This document shows positions 1-11,960 of a DNA stretch of 64,000 nucleotides, piece by piece (position 1 is the stretch's first letter; every line of letters starts with the position of its first letter). The stretch is taken from NCBI GenBank assembly GCA_008973525.1, contig WACJ01000219.1, positions 310,001 through 374,000 on the forward strand, written 5' to 3'. Under the pieces are notes generated by a model. The model saw only the letters and a program-made list of their open reading frames with translations. It was not told the DNA's origin and made no database searches. This stretch comes from Stenopsyche tienmushanensis (taxonomy: Eukaryota > Arthropoda > Insecta > Trichoptera > Stenopsychidae). Made by a program: the position numbers and the translations under genes.

Positions 1-100
1 TATGACTCCATAAATAATTGGAAGTTTGGAAATTCTTTTGGAAGATATATTTTTAAAGATCTAATTTTTGAAAATATACAACAAATAATTTTATTTTTCA
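1..100 (+). repeat. Dispersed repeat fragment (copy 1)
   Basis: About 90 bases starting tatgactccataaataatt recur at 16066-16155 with only scattered differences. At the second site the sequence lies just beyond a MITE-like repeat (15567-15993), so both may be parts of one larger unrecognised element. No coding potential seen. Confidence 0.75.
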
Positions 101-434
101 AAGCTATAAACTAAAATACCTTCTTAAAACACACATATCATCTAAAGCAGTGGTTCCTAACCTGGGGGGAATTACCCCCCGAGGGGTAAAACGGCTTTTC
201 TGCGGGGGTAATGGCAATATTCATTTTCAGTATGTAGATATAATAATAAAATGACAGATGAGCGTCATATGGCTTGCACTCTCTTCCAAGAAGTCTCTCA
301 CTGTGTTCTAATGGCTTTCTAGTAATCCTTCTCGCAAGGAGAGGGATGAAGAGACGAGAGACGGAGACGATACAGCTTCAATTTACTCGAGCACTAATTT
401 GCACTTTCGCATTTGTGAGAGTATTTTAAGTGAA

Positions 435-641
435 ATGACTTCTTCTTCTGGAAAAAAGCGCTTGTATAAAGAAGCATTTCTACAATGGGGTTTCACGAAT
501 ATTGTTGACAGGAATATGGAAAAACCTCAGTGTGTTATATGTAATAAAGTTCTTGGTACAGAGAACATGAAACCGAGCAAACTTAAAGAACATTTCGAGA
601 ATGTTCACAAGGAGTTGGCAGGTAAAAAATTCGATTTTTGA
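435..641 (+). pseudogene. N-terminal BED zinc-finger fragment of a hAT transposase
   Basis: An open frame of about 69 residues starts at a Met followed by a Ser-rich stretch, then YKEAFLQWGF, a Cys-x2-Cys pair (CVIC) and a His-x4-His pair (HFENVH). This is the C2H2 layout of the BED finger at the N-terminus of ZBED5/SCAND3-like hAT transposases, where it binds the transposon ends. The frame can be read upstream to 399 but this Met fits the family better. It stops just before a run of A's, after which other frames look related (KNLQMQNNFNFH), suggesting a frameshift. The RNase-H-like catalytic core and dimerisation domain are missing, so the product could at most bind DNA. Confidence 0.8.
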
Positions 642-740
642 TTTCTTAAAAAAAAAAGTGTTCGCAATTGGACTAAACCTAAAATTAAAAAAAACTTGCA
701 AATGCAAAACAATTTCAACTTTCACATTAACCATCATTAA

Positions 741-1030
741 CCCCTTCAACGTTTTGATTCATTGTTAAAAGTGTCATCCATAGTGACGCGATCTTTTTGC
801 CTTTTCGATCTTTTCGCATCATATCTAATGTACGAAAATAGTATATCATTAAGCTCGAACAAGTCAGTTCCCGAGAAGAATCATTCTTAACGTACGCAAC
901 AATCCAATCGGACATATCCGTCATTTTCTATTGAGGTTTGCTTAACTTTCACAATGCGGATATATCCGTCATACCCACTTTGCATGGACTTTGGTCTTGA
1001 CGGATATATACGTCATATCCGCTTAAGGGG
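741..1030. mobile_element. piggyBac-like MITE nested in the hAT element
   Basis: A 290-bp insert flanked on both sides by TTAA (737-740 and 1031-1034), the piggyBac target site. Its ends are inverted: ccccttcaacg at the left, and cgcttaagggg at the right, which reads ccccttaagcg on the other strand. Internally it repeats gacggatatatccgtc-like palindromic motifs. No coding capacity. Its insertion into the hAT gives relative ages: hAT first, this element later. Confidence 0.82.
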
Positions 1031-1224
1031 TTAAATTAATGAAGAAAGTATGTTAAAATTGTAATTTCCTATAGTTTTGTGCAATTTCATGATAAATAAA
1101 GGCTATTTGTATGTATTATATATGTTGTTTTCTTCAACAAAATTTTAAAGGGGGGTAAAATCAGTTTCCCTGATAGGCTATAGGGGTAATGAGACTAAAA
1201 AGGTTAGGAAACACTGATCTAAAG

Positions 1225-2877
1225 TAAAATTGGACATCTTAATTTTCTTTTTGGCTAAAATTAAAAAAAATAGCCCACATTTCCTCGTTTTATAAACAAT
1301 CTGTTAATTGTCATAAACTTGAAGAAATGACAGAATATTGTGTGCTATCGAAAGTGTTTATTTATTTATGTACAAGCTTCATACACGCTGCGACGGTCCT
1401 GTCAGATAAGTGGATTTGTACGGATGATACACTCGCGGACATTCAAATATAACATCTAAGTTTATAATGATTTAAAATTAGCTAATTACTCAAAAGCTTA
1501 ATATATTATACAAAACTACATTCCGAATTTATTTTTAATACGTTAGCTTGTTACAGCGTTATGATGTTTTATAAGATTCAAGTTTTTTGTTCAAATTCTC
1601 TAATTCTTATTAGTATTTATTAGGAGATCATCATTTGTTTCTGATTGATTGATCCAAACCATTGATTGAGTGAATCTTTTTTTTCATCCAATAAATGAAA
1701 CAAATGTCATTTGAACATCATTTTATTGTTCTGTTTCGGATTTCACCGAATTCAGAATCATTGTAGATCATTCGTTTCAATGTCAATAACAATCATCTTC
1801 GAATAATTAACTTAGGATTAACATTAAATAAAATGTCTTTTATGCCGCAAAATACTTGGACTTTTCAACAAATGGAAATTCTGAAGAAAAAACAATTGTT
1901 GTGAGATTTTTTTGATTCCGTGCGGCAAGTCATTGTTCCTATTGATCTGAGTTTTGATTGAGAATGCTAAGGTCAAGAGTGAAAATGGCCGCTGCGGGTT
2001 AACAAAGGCAATAATGAGTGACGGCGGCTCCATCACGAATTGGCCATCTTATTTTGTGGGCACAAATCCGGCGCTGATAATAAATTGTGGCCGGCCATAA
2101 TGTAATCTGGGCGTATTCAAATCATATTCAGAATAGTTGTTTCGTTTTTGTGGCAAAAAATGTCAGTTTTTATGCAGACAACATATGGCGTATCATGTCC
2201 GAACGTGCCGCTCTAAACTAATTGCGAACAAATTACCGTCTGAAAAAATGCGACACGTCTCCCTCGACCCTTCCTACGAACTACCCTCCTTACCGATTCC
2301 TAATACGTCCTTTCAATGGATTAAATGGACACCAAACCATATTTAATTCATTAAAAGCAGTTGGATTTTAACATAAAAAATCTAACATTCCACATGCACA
2401 CGATAAAACCAAAACTTAAACGGATATTTTTGTTAATCGCATGATTTATAATTCGAAAAAAAGTGTAAATATAAACATAATACTTTTATAATATAATGAA
2501 GTACAGTCAAAAATTAAAAGATTTTCGCTGGAATGGTTTTTAATTGGTTAATTTGTTGATACGGTGATATTTTTCAACGATCTAGATATAAATCCGATTC
2601 TTGATCATAGAATTTAGCAACATAATACAAGGAGCTTGATGATTTAATAATGACTTTTCAAATAGTAATTATCTTCTATGAATATCAATTTTCTATTTTG
2701 TATAGATCAATTGGCTATTGTGTTAATTTATTTAAAATATATATTATTTTTTACAATACTTATTAAAATAAATTGTTTAACTATTATTATTTGGTAAATA
2801 AGCTTAATTCTTAAGACCTTCGAATTTTGATAAAAACGCACTTAAATCCCTCGGAAAACGAATAGGATGGGTGTAAT
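1225..2877. other. Unassigned AT-rich interval
   Basis: No gene recognised. Positions 1333-1437 are an inverted copy of a repeat at 5428-5513 (shared tgtgtgctatc and tttatttatgtacaagct segments). The small open frames at 1824-2036 and 2137-2346 have no recognisable domain and look like chance frames. Confidence 0.6.
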
Positions 2878-3350
2878 GTGGTAGGATGGACCTCGCACGC
2901 CTTCTTTACAACACAGAAAAATAGTCTCTTTTTTAAAAGCATTGTAACTGGTGATGAAAACTGCCTCATTTATAATAATATACAACGAACAAATCAATGG
3001 TTTTCTTTAAAAGAGTACACAATTCCAAGCCTTATACCGGAATTGACTATAAAAAAGTTATTTTGTGCATATGGTGGGATATGCGGGGAATAATTTATTA
3101 TGAATGAATGAAACTGGGATAAACTATACAAGTTTATTGTCGAAGAGAAACGACTTTATTTATTGAACAGAAAGAAGACGATACCGCTTCATGATAATGC
3201 GCCCCCACACAAAGCAAAATTCATACAGGAATTAAACTGGGAAGTGTTACACATCCTTCTTATTCAACGAACCTACCCCGATGGATCTTTACCTTTTCAG
3301 GTTCATGGAGCACAACATGAAAGAAAAACGATTCAAAAAAGCAGCTGATA
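2878..3350 (+). pseudogene. Degenerate mariner transposase (catalytic domain)
   Basis: Two open pieces (2878-3093 and 3163-3348) carry mariner landmarks in order: IVTGDENCLIYNN (the TGDE block with the first catalytic Asp), then a WWDIRGIIYYE-like stretch decayed to YGGICGE, then LLNRKKTIPLHDNAPPHKA (the HDNA block with the second Asp), and NWEVLHILL. The third catalytic region (YSPDLAPS in the family) is garbled and shifted out of frame. A frameshift or stop near 3090-3160 separates the pieces and the N-terminal DNA-binding domain is absent. In an intact element this enzyme cuts and inserts at TA sites. This copy is dead. Confidence 0.85.
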
Positions 3351-5051
3351 ATGAAATGAATTTAAACTTTTTTTTTAGCTAAATATTCGAATACTTTTGG
3401 GTCCCCTTAATATTTAAACAGGCTTTTTCAATTTAATCAATTGTTGACGGTAAGTTATTGATTGATTGATTACGTAAAAATAATATTTATCGTATTGAAA
3501 ACAGGACTTCTACGACAAATATTGAACATTAGTAAAATCATATCGTCCTGGATAAATTTGGTTTGATACAGTCAACTATTCTGTAAATTCATGTGAAATG
3601 TTTGAGTTTTATTATTTAAATATAATATTTTAATTCTCATCAATGCGATATAATATTATACAGCAACGTTATGATCTTGGACTATGTTAAACAGGATAAA
3701 AAGGCTGTTAAGGGCTCTCTCGCCTTCAATTTTTTTGTTATCCTGTACATCCATTGTCGGTAAGTTTTGGCTCTTTAAAGATTGTGTTTCGCTGCTCAGC
3801 TTTGTGCATAGCTAATGGTACGAGTAGTATTTTAGAGGGTTGTTAGATAAAAGTGAGATGATGTTGGGAAGAAAGTGAAGGTGGGTATCCATCCATCCAT
3901 CTCAGCATTTGCTCTGCACGCGACTCGATCTAACCGACTGGAAACATGATGAGAGAGAATTCGCGAATGATATGTGATTCTATTATATCGTCTAAATGAT
4001 TTCCATTGTCAAATATTTTGATGGTGACTACTTTGTGAAATATTTTTTCCTACATTACCGTCATCTGTCACGGAGATTTTCCACGATCGAACGGGGGGAT
4101 TCTTCCACAAAAACGTGTATACATTTAAAGCTCACATTTTATTAAATGTGTTAACATGACCGTGTGTGATATTTTTTTGCTATATGGATCTATAGGGCGT
4201 ATCGATCTCCGAAGGGATAGTTTTAATCGACGGTGGGTGGCTAGTCGGAGTCCACGGGTGGCTTTATCGGGGTTTAAAGTGTTGGTATTTGAGTCGGTGG
4301 TGAAAGTGCGAAATAGCGCGGGTGGGTATTTATATCAGGGGGAGCTTAGAGAGATAATATGTGCGAGAATGTTTGTCGGAAACCAAAAGCAATTTATCAC
4401 AATGGAAGGCAAGAGAGCGTTGTCGTACAAGGGAACACATACCGCAGACGCCGCATGCTCCATATTCATTTCACACGATAATCAAATGTCTCCTGCTGCC
4501 TGCCATCCGATTAAAAATCTTGCCAAATATCTTACAACTATTTCCATCAACAAAAAAATTAACAATCCTATTCAATTTCTTAAGAAAACCCTATTTCTGG
4601 ATAGTATCAACTCTTCTATAGAGTTTACATATAGCAGTCCCTTCCATAGCGTATTCTGTGACGCTTAACGTTTTTTGTTGAATCATCGGCGCGATACTTT
4701 TGAAGAATATTCTTGAAATGCTTATCACAATACAGTAAATAAAATATTGTTCTGGTTTTTTATAATAAAACTATTTGATTATGTAATATTTACATATCCA
4801 TTAATCTTAATAATAATATTATCTAATATTTAATAACATAATGTGGCTAAAATGTCTAAAGAATTGAATATGAGTAAGTCTACAATTTCTGAGATTCAAA
4901 AATAAGGGAAGATAAAATACGATCAGCCAATATAAATCTAAATGATCGTGTAAAAAATAATTTGAAAATTGTTTCATGATATGGATTTCTGCAACAAAAC
5001 CTTAGAAGATCTTAAGGATTGATGAATATGCTATATACATGAATATGAGTA
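3351..5051. other. Unassigned interval with one 170-codon open frame
   Basis: The plus frame 4156-4668 is among the longest uninterrupted frames here but shows no domain, signal peptide or low-complexity pattern I recognise. Its last part (4612-4660) resembles ends of the cttctatagcg repeat family seen at 5054 and 48901, so at least its end is repeat-derived. No splice-supported gene seen. Confidence 0.5.
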
Positions 5052-5053
5052 TA

Positions 5054-5210
5054 CAGTAAACCCTTCTATAGCGTCTACTTCGTTTGCGGCATACTTTGCG
5101 TAAGCAACGGGTAAAATGCACAAGGTTAATGCCTGCTCATGCGTGTTAGTCCCTTGCACTTGTTAGCAAACTAAATACGTACAAATTTTACGCTATAGAA
5201 GGGTTTACTG
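5054..5210. mobile_element. pogo-like MITE with perfect 21-bp inverted repeats
   Basis: 157 bp bounded by cagtaaacccttctatagcg plus one further matching base, exactly inverted at the right end (5190-5210), and flanked by TA on both sides (5052-5053 and 5211-5212). A TA duplication and a CAGT start fit pogo/Tigger-type elements. The middle (gcgtaagcaacgg...) is non-coding. Perfect ends suggest recent mobility. A decayed relative lies at 48901-49346. Confidence 0.9.
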
Positions 5211-5427
5211 TACAAAGATTTTGAATAAAATCAAATACACAGATCTGTGTACATAATATTTATGGGATTCCATATCTGTTATTGGTTGTAGGATATTTTT
5301 CTACAAATACAATATTTATGTATTGGTTTCCCATTGGCTTTCCCCATAAGATTAAATTCAGATAAGAATTTTTATCGAATAGCAATTTTTAGACGATGAA
5401 TATATATTTGTATGTCCGCCACTTATC

Positions 5428-5513
5428 GTCCGTACAAACCCACTTATCTCCCAGAAACGCGCGGCTTGTATAAAGCTTGTATATAAATAAATGAACACTG
5501 TTGATAGCACACA
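5428..5513 (+). repeat. Dispersed repeat, related to 1333-1437 (inverted), 25531-25875 and 54175-54520
   Basis: The segment cttgtatataaataaatg followed by aacactgttgata recurs, with changes, at the listed sites. It directly precedes the tandem units at 5510. Origin unknown. Confidence 0.65.
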
Positions 5514-5770
5514 ATCTAATATACAAAAATGAATTGGGTTTGTTCATTCGAAATGCGCTGCCATACCGTTCATCGGATTGCAATAAAACTTCGTCCACTC
5601 ATTGTTAAGAATATCGCAAGTAACATAAGCATAGTCTAATATATGAAAATTAATGTTTGCTTGTACATATTTAATGCGTTGCCATGCCGTTCATTCGATT
5701 GCGATAAATCTTTGCCAACTTACAGTAGTACAGTAGACAGTAGGTCTTATATATAAAAATCAATGTTTTC
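5510..5770 (+). repeat. Tandem units of about 125 bp, Helitron-like terminus
   Basis: Two units and part of a third each begin tctaatatayaaaaat, followed by gtttgttcgt and ccgttcattcgattgcgata, then aaaact or a variant. Similar arrays occur at 8893-9170 and 47176-47300. A tct-atatataaaaat start followed by this kind of sequence resembles non-autonomous Helitron 5' ends described in insects. That class call is inference, because no CTRR hairpin terminus was located. Confidence 0.6.
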
Positions 5771-8700
5771 AAAAACTACTACTACTGTGGCAGCATCGCG
5801 CCGGGTACTAGCTATATTATATAATTTCTTCGCGTAAACATAAACAATATACTTAAAATCGATTCATTTGGGTTATCATTAATGGTTGGAAGAATGCTCT
5901 TTTTGAATCATTGGAATTCGATCGCAAATACGCGATTGTACTCCTCAAAAGGTTAATAATGTCAGATTTATTTTTTTCAAAAAATAGGAATTTATAGTAA
6001 ATCCATTTAATAATAATCGATGTTTTCAATTTGTTGTTATGGTGTGAATTTAAATCCAAATCCTTATTAACTTATTCGGGTTTTACCATTGATTAAATAT
6101 GTTTTTGACAATAAATATATTTGGATATTAAATGCATAAATATATTGCATCTGTGGCGAAAGTATGAAATATAAATAGCATCGATAAAGTAAATTGGGAG
6201 TTTGATTTTCCCCTGGAACGTACCCTTTGTGAAGATATGTGGGGGACGCGTAAGCCTTTCATCCGGTTGACAAGACGTTGATTGGCTCTCATTGGCTGCT
6301 TAACAAGCCTCCAGCTTTGTCGGCGGATCCTTCCACATCAAGATAGCACAGTGGAGGACGAGGAGGAGGAGGAGGCGAGGACTCACCCGTCAAAACACTT
6401 CTTAACTTCCGGTCTTCCTCCCCCATGCGCTTCCTTTGTACGCGAACTCACGCGACCACCGATCTATGTGCGCGAATTCCTTATCAAAACTATTCTTTCT
6501 TTACAAATTTCAAACGTCGCTTTCCCCTAAAATATCTCTCCATAACATTTGGAACACTTCTTTTGTGGCGTTGGCTCCGCGGGCGGAAAAAATCCCGCGT
6601 GTATTTGGATCATTTTGTATAAAAAATCTTATCGACGATTACATAATTAGATTGCTGGAGAATAAGTTCTGTCCGTAGGCTCCCAATGGATGATTGCCCA
6701 ATTTGGCTCAATTTTTCAAAATGTTACCCATCAAACTGAGATTGGTCCGGGCGCCGACATTATTATTATGCTATTATAGTAGGGCATCCTAGAAAACGAA
6801 AAAGGCTCGTCCTCAGATCGAGGTTCAGCTCCGACAATTTTTGGGCTGGACCTGGATCGAGGGTGGGATCAAGACAATAGTATTATATATCGATAGAATA
6901 TCGAGCATCATTAAAATGGTTTGCCTCGCGAAGCGGAACTACTTCATTGTGTGTCGTGTATAATTTGCTTGTGTATCCGGATAAGGTAATAATTACATAT
7001 GCATGCCATCGCTTCCTAAATATTTTTTTAAATATGACGCAATATGAACACCGATGAGGATCTATTTGCTTGTTCTCTGTCAAATTTATAGAAGATGGCA
7101 CGATTTGTAAATCGGCCATGGAACGAGTCCATCGAACCCGCAGCGGAGCAATCGATGAGTCTAATTGAAGAAGGTGCTTCAAGTTGGGCAGGTTTTTGTG
7201 AATAAAATAATTGTGTGTGTCGATAGATGGGGTGATCAAGATTAATCGGGTGGCATGGGGGAGGGGCAGCAGAGATCCCAGAGAGCGGTTGACGTTGGAA
7301 CAAATCTCTCATTATTAGTCTTTTTGTTAGATGCAGCCGAGTGTATAGTAGGTATTTTTCTTCGGTTCGGATATTCCTTTATCTGGCAGAGGCGCCACGC
7401 CTACTTACCTTCACAAAAAACCGAGATAACTCAGCGGGAATCCACGTAAACGCCTTCAATTTTAATATTAATTTATCAGTCGGTCCACGGAGATCGGAAA
7501 CCAATTTAACGAATACTGCTTCGACTATGTAATGGTTAAAAAATCAATAACCACCGAGAAAATCAAATACGCTCATCTTCAGTCGAGAGGCTGAATCATA
7601 AAACATCGGCGCTTACAACACAACAAAGACTAACGAAACCCATTTGAATTATTAAACTGGTTTTGCATCATCATATTTCAATTTAAATACGGATATACTC
7701 GATGCAAAGCGACATTTTCATCATAGAATATGGAAGAATACTAATTTAAATCTGCAAAAGCTCAAAGCAAGATCGTACACAATACGAATTACCTTTACAG
7801 ATTTTTTAATTTTTGCTTGCTACTATGAATTTATAATTTATTTCAATGCCAATACTTTTTATTGCGCATTAATTCATATTAAAATCAAAAATATTTGTAA
7901 CAGAACCGCCTATTTGTGAATATATTGATTGTTTAGCAAATCAGTTTAAATTATTCATAACTAAAATATGATTTTTAAAAAATTATAATTTTGAGAGATT
8001 TTTCATTATAATATTATTTATTTCACATGCCTAAAGTTTTCGCGTAAATAAATTATATTTTTGGGGTAAAAATTGTCAAGAAAAGTTTAACTAAAAAGTG
8101 TACTAATTTTACACAATAATTATTGCCTACACATATTAAAAATCAAAAAATGTTCTTATTTTCGGTTTCAGTTCAACAGGAAACATCCGATATTTTTTTG
8201 GATTTTTTTTATAACGATGCGATTATTTTATTACCTTTAAAAAATCATGAAAAAATGGGGGCGTCTAAAAGGATTGCTCCCTTAAATAATTTTGCATCAT
8301 ATTGAAATCCTTTATCCCTTAAAAAGTCTCATATAGAGTTCGTTTACATCTAATATAGCATCTTAAAAGGAAGACAAAACGAGTAGATTGCTAGCATTTT
8401 AATTTTAAATGTTTGAGTTCGAATCCAGATCGTAGTTAAGATTTTCGTTATATCAATAAATTCAATATTTGTGTTTGTAAAAAGTAAGGATTCTGATTTC
8501 TCGATGACTTTCATTTCGAGAGAAATCTCGAGAAATTTTTATAAACACATAAATAAAGCAGAAAAGTATTGCTTATAAATATTATTATCTTAGTATGTAA
8601 TTGAAATATGGTAAACATTTAAAATATAGTATTAAACCTTCCCACTCGCTTTTTTTGGTAAGGGTAGTGCTAGCTAATTTTACATTTTTCATACTCTAAA

Positions 8701-8892
8701 TTTAAAATTTTGTTCATCAGAAAATGTATATAAAACACTTATTTATTATTTTACAAACAATAGTGTCAGAAAAAAAATATGATGTGAAAAAAATGTTTTA
8801 ATCTGAGTATGTGATTTTCAAACATATCATTTTAAAATTATTTAAAAACGTAACATTTTTAAAGGGTTTAAAAAAATTTAAACTGTACTTAA
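5771..8892. other. Unassigned interval, partly GC-richer (about 6240-7560)
   Basis: No gene recognised. A purine run (gaggacgaggaggaggaggag, about 6355-6376) and overlapping short frames at 6282-6678 and 6883-7532 lie in a less AT-rich block that appears single-copy, so it could be regulatory or contain an unrecognised exon. From about 7600 to 8890 it is plain AT-rich sequence, with a tctcgagaaat repeat fragment at 8480-8545. Confidence 0.5.
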
Positions 8893-9170
8893 ATCTATAT
8901 ATAAAAATGAATTGGGTTTTGTTCGTTCGAAATACACTGCCATATAGTTCATCGAATTGCGATAAAACTTTGTTTATTTGTTGCTAAAGATTTTTCAAGT
9001 GACATAAGCATAATCTAATGTATAAAAATTAATGTTTGTTTGTTCGTATTTAATGCGCTGCCATACCGTTTATTCGATTGCGATAAAACTTTGTCAACTT
9101 ATTGTTTGCACTTTTTCAAATAATATAAGTATAGTACAATTAACTTACAATAGATGCTATATATAAAAAT
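8893..9170 (+). repeat. Tandem Helitron-like units (second array)
   Basis: Two units beginning ctatatataaaaatgaatt and ctaatgtataaaaattaatg share the gttcgt...ccgttyattcgattgcgataaaact core with 5510-5770. A third partial start (tatatataaaaatcat) lies at the end. Confidence 0.6.
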
Positions 9171-9469
9171 CATATTTATAAAAATAAAATAAATTTCATT
9201 TTTTTTATTCCTTATCAATCAAGATAACTCTTTCAAATTTCAAACGGTTTTATTGGAATTATTACTAAACTATTTTTTAACAATCGAAAAATATACGTAT
9301 AATTTGCTGAAATCGGTCTTTTGATTTTTTGAGAAAGTTTCTTAAACAAAGAGACAAGTTTGAAAATAAGAAATTAACATTTTTTTGTCACATCTAAAAA
9401 CCTTTCGAACAAAACTCATTTTGGCAGAAATGCACTCATATGTAATGCAGCAGTGCAATTTTATTTTAT

Positions 9470-9570
9470 ACAATAACAATTTCTCGACAAATCAGAAAAT
9501 TTCTCAAGAAATGAAAATTCTTGATTTTGCATATTTCTCGAGAAATTCTCGAGTATGGTTTGTAGAACTT
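9470..9570. repeat. Palindrome-rich dispersed repeat (tttctcgagaaatt)
   Basis: Contains several copies of tttctcgagaaatt and broken forms. Related stretches lie at 8480-8545, 13975-14045, 15310-15395 and about 51735-51755. The copies share order as well as the palindrome, so they look like one small repeat family rather than chance. Confidence 0.6.
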
Positions 9571-9654
9571 GAATTTTCTACAAACCATAACTCTTAAATA
9601 ATTCAACAATACTACTTTAGCAAGTAACAGTAAGATTTTTGTTATAAAAATGGC

Positions 9655-10380
9655 TAGATGGCGTTCGTTGATCGTTGATGTTGATTTTGAGGGCATCAAC
9701 TGTTTGCGCTTTATACGCATAGATCTGTGATATAAGATGCCATCAAATCGCTCGTGCAGAATGTCCATAGTGGCATGCTCTGTATAACACATCCTGTTGG
9801 AATCACATGTTGTCAATATCCATATTATCCAGTTTAAGCCACAAGAAGTTGTTCAATCATCGATCTGTAGCGCTCGCCGTTGACAGTTATGACAATGCCA
9901 ATTTCGCTTTGGAATAATTTCGCCTAAAATCTGCACCAAACAGTGACTTTCTTGGGATACATTTAGTGCTGATCTATCTCATATGAATTTGTATTTTCCC
10001 AAAATCGATAATTTTTGCTTGTTTATACATATATTCATCAAAAAATGGACCTAGTCCCTAAAGATGTTTTTTTGGCGCAACGTTTCTCGAATTGATCACT
10101 AATTTTTGAATTTGATGGTTTTCAAATCTTGTTCAACGCTATAATTTTCCATGATAATTTGCCATATATTATTAAGTAATATAAAATAAATTTGATAGAT
10201 ATTGCTTTAACAGAATGGCCGTTACTACGTAACAAATTTTTAGCGTTTTTATTGAAAGACTTTGTATGATCTGTTACACTAATCGTTTTGCTCGATATAT
10301 AGATTGTGAGCACCGACTGTAAGGGTCTCAAAAAGTGTTTTTTTGAAAGTTTGAGAAGCATTGCAGGTTCGGCCAAAGAT
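9655..10380 (-). pseudogene. Degenerate Tc1/mariner-superfamily transposase, longest copy of its family
   Basis: Read on the minus strand, the frame fragments follow the order of a mariner-type transposase: an N-terminal piece, a decayed QKNCRIW-like block (10000-10040), a GGIIGP-like block decayed to GEIIPK (9915-9930), then GERYRSMI (9858-9880), a dmdidnmwfqqdga-like stretch and HATMDILHERFDG (9730-9790), ending with a tidalk-like segment near 9690. Stops and frameshifts break every domain. The same family recurs at 21985-22345, 31711-32125 and 59908-60585. No functional product is expected. Confidence 0.78.
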
Positions 10381-11604
10381 ATAGGGGTACGGCCTTTCCG
10401 GAGGTGAAGGGGTTCCGCCTCCCAACGTAGACAAATCGAGTGTCAAGAGCTAATAAGCAACCAGAGATAACTGGACAAATGCCTTTCCTCCACAACCTTC
10501 AATCATAGCCGCGATTTCAAAGCCGAATCTCACATTCCGATTTCCACCAGCCTTTTTTACTCCCACATTCAACGTATACTTATCGGCATATTTAATAACT
10601 ATCACACGAAATATGCATCGACCTATGCTTCGTCTGATTTTCAGTGACAATGATGTCCTCAGATGATGCCGAGGATATGCTCAGATTCTGAATTATACGA
10701 ATTGCTCCCATTTAATGAGTCTTATGATTGCCGTTGTTTAAAGTCAATTATTTGATACAAAAAGTCAACATATCGTGCGCTGAATTCATTGTTTTTATTC
10801 ATCATAAATTGGAAATGTTGATACGATAATACGTCGGTATAAGTTAGAAATCCAAATTGCGCAATTGTAGGTGCTTAATTTAATTAAAATTTTGCAACGA
10901 GGATGTATGATTACATTCAATATATGTATGTTTATCTGACGGGGAAAAAAAGCGATACGATCGGCCTGAATGATTTAGATCGAAAGATTGCAGTCCGAGG
11001 TCGATTCGTCGAGGATATATGATGTATAATTTATTATTAATAATCGAAATGGGGCAACCACACTTTAATGCTAAACGGAACAAATTAAATTAAATAATTT
11101 CACATATTTATCGTTTAGTCAGGCTCTTGTTCGAAGTCCCCATTGGATGGGAGGTGCACATTTTTTGCCAATGGTACGCAATACGTTCTAGATATTCGTG
11201 TATGTTTTTGTCTACATGGACGTAATGGTGGCTCATTCGCCACGGTTTTCTCTTCATTAAATTCTTACAATAATTCTAATCTACCGTATAGCAAGCCTCT
11301 CGTTTTGTTATTCAAAGCGGTTTTTAAAAAAAAGTAACTTCTTCGTCACGACCGCGCCATCGCGAGACGAGTCACGTCCGGAGGACTTTGTCATGAGACG
11401 TCTTGGAATATTACGATTTAAACATGGCTGACTTTGGATAATCGCCGTGTGAATGTAGGCCTGGATGATTTGACGTTTTGTCTGCGCCATATTGAATAAT
11501 CCTTTCATATAAGACAGAGCTTCTCAAATATTCTCAGTCACATCCATATGGGTCAATTGCACTTATTTATTATGTAATAATATGCTGCACACAGCTATTT
11601 AGAT
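10381..11604. other. Unassigned interval
   Basis: No gene recognised. A less AT-rich minus-strand frame at 10450-10650 (66 codons, many Ile, Val and Lys) has no known motif. Frames at 11143-11337 and 11308-11508 overlap on opposite strands and are probably chance. Confidence 0.5.
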
Positions 11605-11960
11605 CACTCATAAACAAGTGGCAAGTATTTAACTTAACCCCCCTCCCCCCGGATTATTTATTTTTTAAAGTTAACTGATACTATTATAATGTATGTTTTA
11701 AAATAATATACAAATGTTATATAAGATAGTTCTAAAAGTACCCGACCTAAAGTATAGATAGCGGTTACTGTTGTATGTAACTATGATAGAAAGTGTCTAA
11801 ACGTTACATTGCTTCAGTGATCGTACAGAACATAGAAAATGGCGCAAAAAGCCCTTAAAGAGGATGGAGTGGCCATAAGGTTTGTATGCTCAATCGGTCC
11901 AATTTTTGGACCACTGATATGACGAATGAGTGCCTTGCGATTGAATGCCATGCCTGAACA
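11605..11960 (-). mobile_element. Truncated copy of the composite hAT-ended element
   Basis: It shares a tggcaagtatttaacttaac start and a tgtatgttttaaaataatat segment with the inverted copy at 62490-62903, then an inner module (agtaYccgacctaa, ccataaggt, tcaatcggtcc, ggaccactgata). The end carrying the gcaaagcaggcgcc terminus is missing. Confidence 0.7.

Larger units (their letters stand above)
148..1216 (+). mobile_element. Non-autonomous hAT transposon with intact ends and 8-bp target duplication
   Basis: The left terminus cagtggttcctaacct (148 onward) is inverted at the right end as aggttaggaaacactg, ending at 1216. The 8-bp sequence atctaaag flanks both sides (140-147 and 1217-1224), the target-duplication length of hAT elements. 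Inside are a BED zinc-finger coding fragment (435-641) and a nested piggyBac-like MITE (741-1030). At about 1.07 kb including the insertion it has lost the catalytic domain and could only have moved with a transposase supplied in trans. Boundaries are read directly. Assignment to the BED-finger hAT group follows from the ends and the coding fragment. Confidence 0.92.

Noticed and set aside
4156..4668. 170-codon plus frame as a host gene
   Set aside because: No domain or splice context, and the end overlaps a pogo-like repeat relic.
8400..8440. gagttcgaatccag as a tRNA T-loop
   Set aside because: No matching acceptor, D or anticodon arms upstream.
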